Assembly: GCF_027887165.1 (NCBI RefSeq) | Contig: NC_077228.1 | Coordinates: forward strand, 206,871,479 to 206,935,478 | DNA: 64,000 nucleotides | Direction of reading: 5' to 3' | Source of the DNA: Monodelphis domestica | Taxonomy: Eukaryota; Chordata; Mammalia; Didelphimorphia; Didelphidae | Program-made: the position numbers and the translations under genes | Shown here: positions 1-11,829 of the stretch, in pieces | Layout: each line of letters begins with the position of its first letter | Numbering within the stretch: position 1 is the first letter of the stretch | The notes under the pieces: model-generated | Databases searched by the model: none | What the model saw: the letters and a program-made list of their open reading frames with translations, nothing else | Told to the model about the DNA's origin: nothing

Positions 1-107
1 ATTTTGGTCTAGGAGAAACTCCTCTTTCCTCAGGCTATTACTGTCCTCTACTTCAAGTTATTATTAATAAACCTCATAAAATATAATGCTTGGAGTATTA
101 GATATTA

Positions 108-285
108 ATTTTTAATCTTACAGAATCAATATTGATTCTAAGGCAGAAGAGCAGTACAGGTTATGCATGGGAGTTAAATGACTTGCCCAGAGTCACACAG
201 CTAAGAAGCATGAGGCCCCATTTGAACCCAGGACCTCCTGTCTCTAGGCTTGGCTCTCAATCTGGAGAGCAATCTAGCTACCCCC
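108..285 (-). mobile_element. CORE-SINE with RTE-type tail
   Basis: On the minus strand it shows the CORE motif (ACACAGCTAAGAAGC near 197) and the 3' tail that normally reads 'tattgattctaag' (near 130). Both recur in about a dozen copies in the window. Moderately diverged. Confidence 0.75.
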
Positions 286-319
286 AAAAGTATCCATTTC
301 ATAATTTCTTATAATAATA

Positions 320-1340
320 CTCTTATTATATTTATATACAAAGTTGTCCTTTGGTTTCAATTTTCTGTCAACTACCAAAAAAGCTACTATAAATGTGCCA
401 ATAGACTGTTTCCCTTTTTTTTTTTTTAAATTTCTTTGGGATATGGATCTAGCAATGAGTGAATTGATTGAATACCAGGCCTGGACTCAGGAAGAACTGG
501 GTTTAAATCTGGCCTCAGACATTTAGCTTTTCTGTGTTAGAATTGAAACTGCACTGTGAATTGAACTGAAATTTGGTATAGATTCTAAGCCAGAAGGTAT
601 GGGCTTAAAAAAAAAGAGAGGGGGCGGACATTATACACAATTGGCTAACTATTTGGGGATAGTTCCAAAATTGCTTTCAACATTTGTGATTTTCTTCTAA
701 TGTCACCTTTTATAGTCAGATGTGAAACGGAACCTCAAAGTTATTTAATTTTCATTTCCCTAATTATTAGTGATTTAGAGCATTTTTTCATGTAATTGTT
801 GATAGCCTGGATTTCTTCTCCTGAAAACTGTATATTCATATTCTTTGACCATTTATCTATTGGGAAATGGCTCTTAGTCTTATATTTTTGCAAATCATTT
901 TTTCCCAGTTACTTGTGTCCCTTCTAATTTTTACATTAGGTTTTGGAGATCTATTTTAAAGTACCAAAAACTTTTAAATTTTGTAATATTAAAACTTTCC
1001 ATTTTATCTTGTATGGTATTCTCTATCACTTTTTTAGTAACGAACTATTCCTTCCACCACGCATGCATTACTAAAGAGTAATTTCTTCTTTGCTTCTCAA
1101 ATTTGTTTATATGACTTTTTCTATGTAGGCCATGCATCCATTTGGAATTATTCTTAGTGTATGAAAATGTTGATCTAAACACGATTTCTGCCAGATTGAT
1201 ATCTAGTTTTCTCCATTCTTTTTCTTCAAATAGTGAATTCTTCTTCTGATAGCTGAGGTTCCTGGGTTTATCAAACACTATGCCATTGTTTGCTTCAGTA
1301 TGTTGTGAAACTAATGTAGTCTACTGATTGTCCTCTTTTT
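320..1340 (-). mobile_element. L1 LINE fragment, ORF2 3' half
   Basis: Reverse-oriented L1 matching the pattern of the better-preserved L1 at 37.4-39.7 kb: the 'tttgaccatttatctattggg' region near 845 and the block at 1220-1290. A degenerate SINE (about 454-613) interrupts it. Old and heavily diverged. Confidence 0.6.
454..613 (+). mobile_element. Degenerate CORE-SINE inside L1
   Basis: The body (AAATCTGGCCTCAGACATTT at about 506-525) and an A-rich tail after 'gattctaagccagaaggt' are recognisable, but the CORE is mostly lost. Confidence 0.55.
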
Positions 1341-1394
1341 AAAAACATTTCTTTGAAAACTTTTTTTAATGTATTAACAGAATTTATCCATAAA

Positions 1395-2080
1395 TGTTCC
1401 AGCCTCTTCCCACACTCCCTGCATCACAGAAGGCATCATTCAGGAAACTGACATGTTCATTTCATGTTTCCATGTTTCTTTCAGTTGATTCTCTAGAGGT
1501 AACATTTATAATTTATTCACCCAGTATTATGTTCTTTTGGTTCTACTTATTTCACTGTTCATTATCCCATGTAGTTCTTTCCAATTTTTTTTTAATCAGC
1601 CTGCTCATTGTTTCTCACAACACAGTAGTATTCCATCACAATTATATACCACAATTTATTTAGCCATTTCCCAACTAATGGGCATCTCCTCAATTTCTAA
1701 TTCTTTGCCACCAAAAAGAGAGTTGCTATAAATATTTTTGAAACATATGGGTTCTTTTCCCTTTTCCCTAATCTCCTTGGGAAACAGACCCAGCAATGGT
1801 ATTTCTGGGTCTTGGGGTATAGATAATTTTATAACTGTCAGGGTATAATTCCAAATTGTTCTCCAAAATAATTGAATCATTTCACAGCTTCACTAAGAGT
1901 ATATAAATATCCCCGTTTTCCCATATCCCCTCCAACATTTGTCTTTTTGCCCTTTTGTCATTTTTAGTCAATCTTATGGGTGTGATATTTCCCCCCTGGA
2001 TACCAAATTGTTTTTTAACAGTTGTTAGTCTGCAATACAGTATGCAGTTTGTACTGGTAGTCTCCATTCCTTCCCACTTT
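1395..2080 (-). mobile_element. L1 LINE 3' fragment
   Basis: Reverse-strand L1 3' region. Landmarks: 'tagtattccatcacaat' near 1625, 'ctttgccaccaaaaagag' near 1703, and the 'ccctccaacatttg' block near 1927. Same segment as in the L1 copies at 24, 46 and 56 kb but more diverged. Confidence 0.7.
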
Positions 2081-2084
2081 TTTA

Positions 2085-2710
2085 ATCATTTCTTTTAAGA
2101 TTTCCAACCTCTTGTTCCTCCACATATATTTTTATTCGCCCCCCCCCCCCAACTCTATAAAATATACTTTTGGGAATTTGGTACAATATTGAACAAGAAA
2201 ATTAATTTAGATAGTATTTTTTTTTATTATATTAACTCTATTTGTGAATAATTAATGTTTCTTCAATTATTTCTGCAGTGTTTTATAGTTAGATTTTATA
2301 TGCAGTCCCTGGCTGAATCTTAGAGATATACACCAAAATATTTTAGAGCTTCTGTAGTTAATGGAATTTCTTTTTCTAGCTCTTTTTACTGAGTTTTGTT
2401 GATTATATATGGAAAAGCTGATGATGATTGTAGATTTATCTTATATCCTGCAACTTTGCTGAAGTTTACTATTTCAATTAATTTTAGTTTTACTCTTTAA
2501 GGTTCCAAAAGTATACCATCATATATCATCTGTAAAAAGTGATAATTTTGTTTTCTCTTCATCTATACTTATTTCCTGAGCTTCTCTGTCTTTTCCTTTT
2601 GATATAGCTAGTATGTCTAGGACTATGTTAAGTAGTAGTAGTAGTAACAAATATCCTTGTTTTATTTTTGATCTCACTGGGAAGAGTTCATCTCAACCAT
2701 TATAAAAACA
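2085..2710 (-). mobile_element. L1 LINE fragment, ORF2 middle region
   Basis: Reverse-strand sequence with the L1 phrase 'ccttgttttatttttgatc' near 2655 and 'tcctgcaactttgctgaa' near 2445, from the ORF2 reverse-transcriptase side. Possibly the same insertion as the piece at 1395-2080. A poly-C run lies at 2140-2151. Confidence 0.6.
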
Positions 2711-2902
2711 AAAACAAAAAAACCTAATCCTACCCTGACCAGCCATCTCATCAAGTTTCTCCTATATCTTCTCCTGATTCTCAAATTCCCAGAAAAAGCT
2801 AACTACTCTTATAGCTTCCATTTCCTCTCCATTCATTTACTCACTTCTCAACCTTTTGCAATCTGGTTTCCAAATTTGTCTTTTTTTTTCCCCCTTTCCC
2901 TT

Positions 2903-3122
2903 TTTAAAACCCATACCTTCTGTCTTAGAATCCATATGGATTCTAAGATTTAAGGTACAAGAGTGGCAAGAAGTAGGCAATTGGAGTTAAGTGACTTGCC
3001 CAGGGTCACACACATCTAGGAAATGTCTGAGGCCATATTTGAACACAGGTCTTCCTGATTTCAAACCCAGCAATGGTATTTCTGGGTCTTGGGGTATATC
3101 CACTGAGTCACCTCGCTGCCCC
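2903..3122 (-). mobile_element. CORE-SINE carrying an L1-derived patch
   Basis: Minus-strand CORE-SINE with RTE-type tail, inserted in the CR1-clade LINE. Positions 3065-3098 are identical over 34 bp to L1 sequence at 1788-1821 and replace the usual 'cactctatccactgag' passage of the SINE body. Confidence 0.75.
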
Positions 3123-3426
3123 ACAAACTCATTTCTCAACTGAAACTACTATCTCCAAAGTTACCAATGATCTCTTAATTACCCCTAAATCTGTTGGCTT
3201 TTCCCCAGTTCTTATCCTTAAATATTTCTGCAGTTGAAGTTTAGACTAGTCTCTTCTCTCTGGGTTTTCATAACATTGTTCTCTTGGTTTTCCTCTTACC
3301 TGTACAACTTTTCTTTCTCAACCTACTCTATTGGATCATCATCTATTAATTATCATGTTCCCTAAGTATGGGCAGCTTCCCTGGCTCCACTGAAAGTCTT
3401 CTTTTTTTCTCTTCAATGGGATATAT

Positions 3427-3935
3427 GGGGTGTTCCAGGAGGATTAGCACCTCTGGTATAAGAGCTTGCTGAGCCCTTTATCAGGGTTGTTCTTCCATCT
3501 TTGATGTCCACCTTTCACCCAACTCTCACCTGTGGCTTTAGAAAGCTGGAGCATGCTTAGGTTACACTCTGGTAAAACTGTTGTAGCAGACCAGCTAACC
3601 AGGCTCAGGGTAACTCAGGCCTCAAACCTATCAGTAAGTTAGGAAGATGTCTACCCCAAATATGTGACCACTTCCCCTGAAAGAAGGAATGAGTAAGAAC
3701 AATTCATTCCAATTGCAATGAAGGTGGTTGAAGCAGGCAGTGTGGAGTGCTTAGAGAAGGGTCAGACATTGAAGACACCAACAGCGTCCTGATTTTTGTC
3801 TTACTACTGGACTTCAATGACTCAGGAAAAGAGAGGGAGACTGATGACACTGCATCTCTGTCTTAAATTCAATTCAAGTACAAGTCAAGACATCATCCCT
3901 TGATATCAATGATTCTCTTTAAAAAATAAAGGGAC
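3427..3935 (+). mobile_element. RTE-tailed SINE (RTESINE-like)
   Basis: A roughly 0.5-kb element shared with 44575-44926 (plus tail after 45647). Shared landmarks: 'gtgtccacctttcac' and the tail 'caagtacaagtcaagacatc' near 3874. It splits the CR1-clade LINE between the RT palm segments. The family name is from memory of marsupial RTE-mobilised SINEs. Confidence 0.55.
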
Positions 3936-5279
3936 AAGTGACCATGATCACATAAGCTCTTGTAGGTTTAATTATCATCACTATGTAGATAACTTCTAGA
4001 TCTCTATCTCCTAAGCTCTGGTCCAGTATCATCAACTGCCTCCTAGGCATTTCAAATTGGATGTTCTATAGGTATCTTACATGTCATCAAGAGAATTATC
4101 TTTTCCCATCCCAGTCTTTAAAACTTCCCTATTTTTTGTCAAGCATACTACCAATCTTCTAAGTTACCCAGATTCAAAGCAGAATTATCCTAAACTCCTT
4201 ACCTCACAGATCCAATTAGTTTTCAAGTATTGTCATTTCTATCTCTCTAACATCTTTCATATCTATAACTTTCACTATCTTCCCCTTTCACCCCAGCGAC
4301 CACTCTACTTTAAACCTTCATTTTATTTTATCTGGATTACTGAAATAGGCCCAATTGGTCTTCCTGCCTCAAGTCTTTCCCTTTTCCAGGTCATCTTCCA
4401 CCTTGATGCCAAATTGATATTCCTATGGCATAGGTCTGATCAAGTTACTGAGCATTTAATTAATCTAGGCTCCAAATTTCCTTCTGCATCAATACAAACT
4501 TTTTCTGGTGAGCATTTAAGGCCCTTTTATAATGTACCTCTAGCCTCCTTTTTCGGCTTTATTACATATTATTCTCTTCATACACTCACTCTAAGGTCTG
4601 AACTGGCCTTGCTATTCTTCAAACAAGACCTTCACCTCCTCTTTCCATACCTTTGTATTGACCATTGCAGCCTATTCTCCCTAGCCCTTAGTCAGGAATG
4701 TATTTCCTCCTTTCATCTCTACCTCTAAGAATCTCTCCTTTAAAGCTTAGCTCAAGGGCCACCATCCAAAAGGCCTTTCCTCTCCTCCCTCCCTCACCCA
4801 CTAGCACATCTCTCCAATAAAATTATTCTGTATTTATTTTATATGTGCTTATATTTTTACAAGATGTGTCCTTCAATAGGATGTAAGGTACACAACAAAA
4901 GAGTTTGATTTTTGTCTTTGTTTTCATCCACAACACTTACCAAGTTTCTAGGATATAAAAGACTAATAAATGTATTTGTTGACTGAATGACAGTAGAAGG
5001 AAACCTACCTAAACTGAGAATGAAGATATCTAGATCCTAGCTCCAGGTCTGCCACTCTTTAGATCCTGATTTCATTTATAATATTCTATGACTTTAATTA
5101 ACTATATGTAATTCTAATTAAACCTAACAACTGTAGATTTTGATGCTGTAACCTTCTACTAACTTTTCAGCATTCCATTATTCCCTTTATTGACTCACAA
5201 TAGGTGTTTTACGATTATTATAGTAAATTACTAGGTTATTGTCTCCCAATTCACTGTGTATATCACTACTTTCTTTACC

Positions 5280-5640
5280 CAGCCCTCCCTCTCATACTCA
5301 AGAACCTAGAATCACTTACTATTATGAAACAAGTCAAACCCCCCAAACTTGGATTTCAAGATACTCCATAATTTAGCTCTAATCTATCAAATAGCCCTCT
5401 GAATATAGACATGTTATGCAACTAACACTTGCCCTCCATCCCCACCTTTATTTTCATGCTTTGGTCAGACTATTACTACATATGCCAAAAAATATGCTAT
5501 TCATTCTTTTTAACCTAGCCAAATCTTATCTATATTTAAAAGTCTAACTCAAATTCTACCTATTAAATGGCATAATATTTATAAGCTGTTTAGCATAGAA
5601 CCTGGCACATAATGGGTACAACAACTTATTTTCTTCCATT
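5280..5640 (+). mobile_element. Possible L2-like LINE remnant
   Basis: Weak resemblance to the 3' part of an L2-type LINE, ending in 'cctggcacataatgggtac' near 5600. Very diverged; it could be chance. Confidence 0.35.
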
Positions 5641-6009
5641 CTTCCATTAAGCCTTTCTCAAACAGAATTATTAAAGAGCAGAACAACCAGGAGTTACCTT
5701 AGAGATCACTCAGATGGGTGGTCTCCAAAGTAGGGGGGCTATAGCATGACCCCAATGAATGCATGATAATCAACTGGAAGGGAACAGATAATCACTAGGC
5801 TTACCTCCAATATAACCACACAATCCCCTTTACTCAGCTCTGTCAACACTCCTTCCCTTTACACAGGTGTGGGTCCCAGAGGGTGATTCTAACCTTAACA
5901 GACAACTGTGGTAGGTAACCTTCGAAGGGTCTGCATTCTCATTTTTTGTTTCTGGGAGGGCAGACTCAAGTTCCACAGGAAGGAAACAAATATTTAGATT
6001 GGGATATCA

Positions 6010-6375
6010 ATCACATTATTTTTTGCCTCAAATCTACCCATCTTCCAAATTTTCTTACTTTCTATTTTGGGCATCACTATCCTTCCAGTCAACCAAATTG
6101 ACTCTCCTCATTCTCACCTACACAACACATCTAATCAATGGCCAAATCTTGTCACATTCTCTCCTTTCTCTTTCTTTACTCATACTTAACATCCAAGTTC
6201 AGAAATGGATGGCAACAACAGTCTCCTGACTGGTCTCCCTGCCTCAAGTCTCTCCCCTTCCTACAAGTTATCCTCTAAGGAGCTACAAAACTGATTTTGA
6301 TAAAGTACAGGTTTGGCTGAGTCACTCTCCAACTCAATAAACTCCAGAGGCTCCCTATTGACTAGAGAATTAAAT
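6010..6375 (+). mobile_element. CR1-clade (L2/L3-like) LINE fragment
   Basis: Plus-strand text 'ggtctccctgcctcaagtct' near 6231 and 'ggctccctattgac' near 6350 match the same LINE segment at 4360 onward and 20375 onward. Confidence 0.65.
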
Positions 6376-6468
6376 ATTAGTTTATCTTTATTTTACTTAT
6401 TAATTTCTTCTTTTGTGTAAAATTTACAATGTATGTAATTAGTAACGTAAGACATACATACATATAAT

Positions 6469-7038
6469 TTATAAAGAAGTAAATATGCAAATGCCTACTT
6501 CTGGGTACTCTGGGCTCTCATCCAAAACCAGTTCTCCACCATTCACTTTGACTTCAAACTCAAATACAAAGTGATCAGATTCAACCAGTACTTCAAGATG
6601 AAGCCTCAGATGTTGGTTTTGGAAATACCAAAGTGAATGGTCTTCTGCCCTGTCCATTCAGTCAGATATGCTCTCCTCAGGGCCCCTGCTTGGCTCTAGG
6701 ACTCATGTCTAAAGGGCCTGGGCAAGAAAGGGATGCAGGTGGCTTCTCTCCGATGGGTCAGTCAAGAAACCCACACCTTGCACCACTGGTCCCAAATTAA
6801 AGCCACTGTAGACCTTACTGTCCCCATTTCGCTTCAGTCTCTGGGCCTCATAGGTCCAGCTAAAGGTACCCTTACCTTTCACCTCCCCTCTCCCAAATTT
6901 TGAGGGGGAGAGGGAAAATGATTGTGGAGTACCAAAGATGAGCACCCTTATAGTGTAGGGACCAAGACAACCAATGGGAACCAGTGACAACTGAAGTAAT
7001 ATTCCAGACATCACTTTATCCTCATCCCTCTTTGCCAT
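6469..7038 (-). other. Unrecognised minus-strand ORF pair, possible pseudogene
   Basis: Two open stretches lie close together on the minus strand: 109 codons at 6709-7038 starting MAKRDEDKVMSG, and 62 codons at 6469-6657 starting MDRAEDHSLW. The local base composition is richer in GC than the surrounding intron and no repeat was recognised. I cannot assign a family. No A-tail or target repeats were found to prove a processed copy. Chance ORFs in unique intron remain possible. Confidence 0.2.
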
Positions 7039-7039
7039 C

Positions 7040-7970
7040 AGGAGTACCTTATTTCTGTATTGGATTCTGTTCCAGAGAGAGGGTAGAAAGCATTACTTTC
7101 TATCACCAATGCCAAAGGTATTTCTAACTCAACCCCACCCCTATCCCAACTCTTCTTTTCTCAAGAAGAAAGGTATAAACTCCCTTTCTTGGAACTAGCA
7201 ACACACCACATGTATGGATGTGCATATCTTGGATAGAGAGATCCAGGATGGGAATGGCTCCCTCATTAGCAGCCCTATCTGATCCCCTGGCACTGCTCCC
7301 ACTATTTTACTTTCTTCGGACCAAATTATTATTGCCTAATCTCACCCAACCTCCAACCCAATTACACTCCACTTCCCACTCAGGTTCTAGAGTCTGTGTT
7401 TTCTAGCCCTCAGCCAACACTTGCTGCCTTGTGAAGGCCTAGGGACTAGAGCGCTGGAACTCACTCCTAAACTGTCATCATACTTGGGATTTCCTAAAAG
7501 AATTATGGAGTGCTTTAAGGCAAAGCCTAGGTTAGTGTCTCATTGATCTTGAGCGTCCCACTCACAGTATCCATTCCCACCTGCCCCCCTGGGTGCCGTT
7601 TATCTAACCTTGTATTTCTTTAGCAAAGACTGGATCTGAATTAGAGGACCCTTCCAATCCTGGGCAGCATGGAGAAAGGGATATTCCAAGAAGCAAAGGC
7701 CCCAGGAGAGCCAGGGAATAAGTGGGCCCCTTGGTTCAGATTTGTCCTGAACAGAGATAGGGTATGCCTTGACCTTCTGAGTTCCTTCACCAACCATGAC
7801 TCCCCCCCCCCCCCCCCCCCGCAAAGAGCACCTGAATCTCTCTCCAACCACTTTCCTGATTCTAGGGGCTTCTTCTCAGCTCTAGCACATAAAACAAACT
7901 TTGAGATTGGGGGAGAATTCCCTAAAGTCCCACAATTTTTAACATTCTGTCATGATAGGGATAAAGATGC
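7040..7970. other. Unique intronic DNA with a poly-C run
   Basis: No repeat or gene recognised. A run of about 20 cytosines at 7801-7820 produces glycine- and proline-rich shadow ORFs on both strands. Confidence 0.6.
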
Positions 7971-7971
7971 G

Positions 7972-8232
7972 GTGTGGTATAATAAAGAGAACTGGCCTCA
8001 AATCTAGGAGTCCTAGATTTAAGTCCCGCCTTTAACAAATCCTGGCTTTTTGATTCTAAGGAAGTCACTTTAACCTCTCAGTGCCCTAGGCAACTGTTTA
8101 AAACTAATAAAGTTCCAGCAAAGATGCCAAACTGCATTGGTAGAGGAAGTTCTTCTTTGAGGGCTCCTTATGCCAATGAATTTCTAATAAGATCATAAAC
8201 TGCAAGAGGATGATATTACTATTTAACAATAT
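7972..8232 (+). mobile_element. MIR-related CORE-SINE with long 3' tail
   Basis: The tRNA-like head and CORE ('gaagtcactttaacctctcag' region near 8060) run into a 120-bp tail that begins 'aagatgccaaactgcattgg' (8123). A second copy of the tail alone lies at 10396-10516. Confidence 0.65.
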
Positions 8233-8985
8233 GTTTTATATTTTCCTTGAATACTTCTAAAGTAACTGCCTAGTTTAATGCCAAACTCAAATTCTTGTCG
8301 AACATTTTCTCACTTAGATTGCTTCTTTTTTACCCTGGTTATTCTAGTGTCTTCTTTAGTAGTTCCATTAGCAGAGTGGTTCACACCAATCATAGATTTC
8401 TCAGGGTTCTATCCTTTTTCTTCTTGCTTGTATAAGACTCTAGGCAACATTATCTATTCTAGTAGAATACATTAAACATTTTTATCTAGAAATATATCTT
8501 TTCAGATTATTTCCTATGTACTATATTTAATATACATGTGTGTATGTGTATAAATCAGGCTGCTATAACAATGATCTTCCTTGACCTTCCCCCTTGCTCA
8601 AAGGGTATCATTATCATCATTTCTCAAAACAACTCAGGCAAGATTACTCAAAGTAATCTTTCAATTCATCCTTGTTCTTTCATTCAATCAGTTGTCAAAT
8701 CACATTGCTTTGATATGTGTCTTTCTTTTTCAACAATGATTTACTAGGTAATGGTGGAATTTTGTGTGTGATATTTTTCAGGGTGGGGTTGGGAGATAGG
8801 ATAACAGTAAGAAAAACTTCCAGCATTGCACTGCAAGTGTCAAAAGTACTTGTAGCCTATATGGTGGTCCTTTCCCATTAACAGAGAAATCTCATCTACT
8901 ACCAATAGTGATCTCCAAATTCGGTGTCAGTTTTCACTACATAAATTTATAGACTGATAAAGAGGAAAGGGTTTCTAAAGATTTT
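8233..8985. other. Unique intronic DNA
   Basis: No gene or assignable repeat was seen here. Confidence 0.5.
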
Positions 8986-8987
8986 CT

Positions 8988-9125
8988 AGTCTAATCCTAT
9001 TGATCCCTCCATTTTATAAGAAACTAAAGTCTGGAGAAAAGAAGTGACTTGGCCAAGGTCAAAGGCAGAGAATGGCAGAGTCAAGCCTTGATAACAGGCC
9101 ATCTGTGTCTAAGTTCAGCATTCCT
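8988..9125 (-). mobile_element. MIR fragment
   Basis: Minus-oriented MIR pattern: 'cattttataagaaactaaag', then 'gaagtgacttggccaaggtc'. Confidence 0.6.
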
Positions 9126-9180
9126 CCCCCCATCATGATAATCTCCACACCCCTCCCCAATGTTCCATAGAGAAACTTGT

Positions 9181-9421
9181 CCATGTTGGCAAAGTTGTGG
9201 CACAAGTGCCCAGAATGCCTGAGGGGGCTACTCTGTCTAGTTCCCCCCACCCCACCACCATCACAGTGCCTGAGGACATTTTTCACATGCCCTGCCCCTC
9301 CGCCCAGCTGCCCAATGCAAGCATTTCCTCTCTCCAACTGTCTGGGGTAATTCAGGGGCTCACAAGCAGCCTGAAGATGCAGTTTGGGCACTTGATCTCT
9401 AAAATGTTTTCAACGCTGCCC
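9181..9421 (+). mobile_element. hAT transposon remnant (OposCharlie-like)
   Basis: The left end 'ttggcaaagttgtggcac' (9186 on) and the right end 'tctctaaaatgttttcaac' (near 9396) parallel both ends of the better-preserved hAT element at 19739-20147. Ends are worn and no 8-bp duplication is visible. Confidence 0.5.
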
Positions 9422-9424
9422 TAG

Positions 9425-10390
9425 GCCTTTCGTAACTAATGTATTACTGACTACAGGAAAAGTGAGAATAGGAAAAATAAAAGCTACAAACCTCTTAAGA
9501 GAACTAAATAGTTTCCTCACTTGTTACATTGAAACTAGATTTCTATTCTCTACCAAAAGGAGGACCACAACCAATGTTTCACTTAGATGAGAAAACTTAG
9601 ACCTTTTGCTTCTTTCCTCCTTATCTGAATCCCAGAGTTCTTTGATCTTATTTACCAATCTGACCTTTCTTTCCCTTCACTTCTTAATTCTGTCTCCTAA
9701 ACCATTATGTTTTCTTCCTCTACTCTCCCATTCAACTCTGAAAAGTAAGGAAAAAGAACTGAGCTCCTCCTAAAGTCTAAAATGCATAGCATTACATTGC
9801 TTTTGGATTACAGGATGAGTTGGTATAGAAATGATATTCTTGCAGTCCAGTAGCAAGTTACTGTTTGTTTTAAAGACAGTCTTTCAACTCAACTATTATT
9901 CCATTTATTTGAATGGAAGCTCCTATCCTTACCACACAAAACCAATGGCTTTTCTTCCTTTTCTTGTGGTCTACAGAACAGGGGTCAGCAACTTGGCATC
10001 AAAACTTTAACAAGGGTAAGCAACCTTGCCTTTTCCCAGGGTCTGGAAATTTAAAGGGTACCAACAACAACTAGAAACAACAGAGTTCAACATCTAATTA
10101 GCCAGACCAATTAGTTACAATGGGAAGTTTTTTAGATGGTGGGTGTCCACAGCCCAGGTGACCTCTTACCCGGCTTGTCAGTCTACCAGCCCACCACTTC
10201 CCATCCCTTCCACTTTTGACAACCTCAACAATGGCATCTGAGGAAATTTTGTATCATTTTCCTTGAGTGCAAAAGGGGCTAGTTACAGGTCTACTTTGCA
10301 CCCTACTTCTGAAAGAATAGATGGAATAAATATGGAGAGCAATATAACCCAAGAGTTTACTAGTAACTTGTCCTTTTTTAAATTTTTTGA
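9425..10390. other. Unique intronic DNA
   Basis: No gene is visible. A single 'caggggtcagcaac' motif at about 9980 resembles a Charlie end but has no partner. Confidence 0.5.
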
Positions 10391-10395
10391 AGGTT

Positions 10396-10516
10396 AATAA
10401 AGCAAAGATGCCAACCTGCACTGGTAAGGGAAGTTCTTCTCTGAGGGCTCTTTATACCAATGAATCTCGAATAAGATCATAAACTGCAAGAGGATGATGT
10501 TACTATTTAACACTAT
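10396..10516 (+). mobile_element. MIR-related SINE, 3' tail only
   Basis: About 120 bp matching the tail at 8113-8232, including 'aataagatcataaactgcaa' (near 10470), with scattered substitutions. The SINE head is absent. Confidence 0.55.
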
Positions 10517-10711
10517 GACCTGTATACCCCTCCCCCAAAACCTTGGGTCAAAGATTTACTGACATGAAAACCCCGAAAGACTAAAGATTTTCTCCTATCT
10601 CATTGTCCTCAGCCAGAAAATATAAACAAGGGATATTGAAACCAACACTCCACCTACAAGTACCTACCTAGTTTAGGATGACCAAAAGAAGTTTTTTCAA
10701 AAGAAAATAAA

Positions 10712-10905
10712 GAGGTGGTTCAATGGATGGAGAGCCAGGTCCAGAGATGGAAGGTCCTGGATTTAAATCTGGCCTCAGACACTTCCTAGCTGTGTGACCC
10801 TGGGCAAGTCACTTAATCCCCAGTGCCTAGCCCTTACCACTCTTCTGCCTTAGAACCAATACACAGTATTGATTCTGAAACTAAAGGTAAGGGTTTAAAA
10901 AAAAA
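10712..10905 (+). mobile_element. CORE-SINE with RTE-type tail
   Basis: Near full-length copy with CORE 'agctgtgtgaccctgggcaa' (10788 on) and tail 'acagtattgattctg' then 'ggtaagggtttaaaa'. Confidence 0.85.
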
Positions 10906-11829
10906 TTCTTAAAGGAACACCATTAGCTTTAAAGACAGACACTGACACATCCCCAAATCACAAGTACTATTTGTGGAACCTGCTCTCTCCCTGTTCCCAC
11001 AAGAAATGCCTTTTCCTACTTTCCTTGTGAGCAGGGAAATCTCTAGCTTCACATTCAATTCTACAATTCATGTGGTTTCTTAGGCAAAGTAGCATCTCTA
11101 CAATCTTTCTCATGAAGAGAAGGAAAATATTTCCACAGTGCTTTTCTTTTTCAGTTACTGCCATTTCCCTTATTCTTTCCTCCACCTCCAGTTTCCACTA
11201 GTTTCTACTACCATCTTTCATCCCACTGTACTTTCAAAGACCATTTTCCTCCTTTTTCAAAAAAGTCTCTAAAATTATAGAGGGAAGAGGAAAGATGACA
11301 GCAGCTTCTCTGGTCTAAACAAGCCTTTGTACATGTGTAAGTGCTCTCATTTAGAAAGGCTTCTTTTCTGCTTGCCCATATATATATATAAATAAACTTT
11401 TAACTCTTCTTCCTCTTGCTCCCTTGTAAGGGAAGAAGGATATACGCCTTGACTGAAAAAGATGGACAGTAGAGATAGCATGGCAGTAGTTGGCAGACGG
11501 CCAGTCAAGGTGTCAGACAAAGCAGGTTTCAAGGGTTCCTTCTGATACATAAAAGCTACATAACCATGGATGGGTAAGTCACTTAACCTTGTGAGATCAA
11601 CCAAGCACTGTGGGTTTCAGGAAGATAAGAGTTTCCATCCTAATGAAATCAAAGATCCCAACAAAAAAAGTCATTTTTCAGAGGGAGTGGGCCTGAGGTA
11701 CCTGATAAAGCAGTGGGCACTCTCTACTTGGAGGATCACCCAGAGTGCTGGGAAGAGGAAACCAAAAATATCGTGTATGTGGTCAGCTATCAGCCCAGGG
11801 CCTTAATTGTCCTGAACTATCCAACCCAA
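10906..11829. other. Unique intronic DNA
   Basis: No gene or repeat recognised beyond a short TA run near 11380. ORFs here are short and unrecognised. Confidence 0.5.

Larger units (their letters stand above)
2715..4990 (+). mobile_element. CR1-clade (L2/L3-like) LINE, interrupted
   Basis: Plus-strand pieces at about 2715-2902, 3123-3425 and 3936-4990 follow the order of a CR1-clade reverse transcriptase and its C-terminal region. Landmarks: a 'TALSKVTNDL'-type segment near 3140, a degenerate YADD box (frame reads YVDN) near 3960, and the C-terminal stretch GLPASSLS near 4360. The tail near 4960-4990 is of the 'taataaatg...ttgaatga' type. A CORE-SINE (2903-3122) and an RTE-tailed SINE (about 3427-3935) sit inside it. 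A 215-codon open stretch at 4081-4728 is a LINE relic, not a host gene. Confidence 0.7.

Noticed and set aside
4081-4728. 215-codon plus-strand ORF, the longest in the window
   Set aside because: It reads through the C-terminal part of a CR1-clade LINE with matching copies at 6.2, 12.4 and 20.4 kb; no host protein similarity recognised.
9975-10390. Charlie-type transposon starting at the CAGGGGTCAGCAAC motif
   Set aside because: No matching inverted end or target duplication within several hundred bases.
8113-10516. Local duplication linking 8113-8232 and 10396-10516
   Set aside because: Better explained as two copies of a MIR-related SINE 3' tail, since the first copy continues directly from a MIR head.
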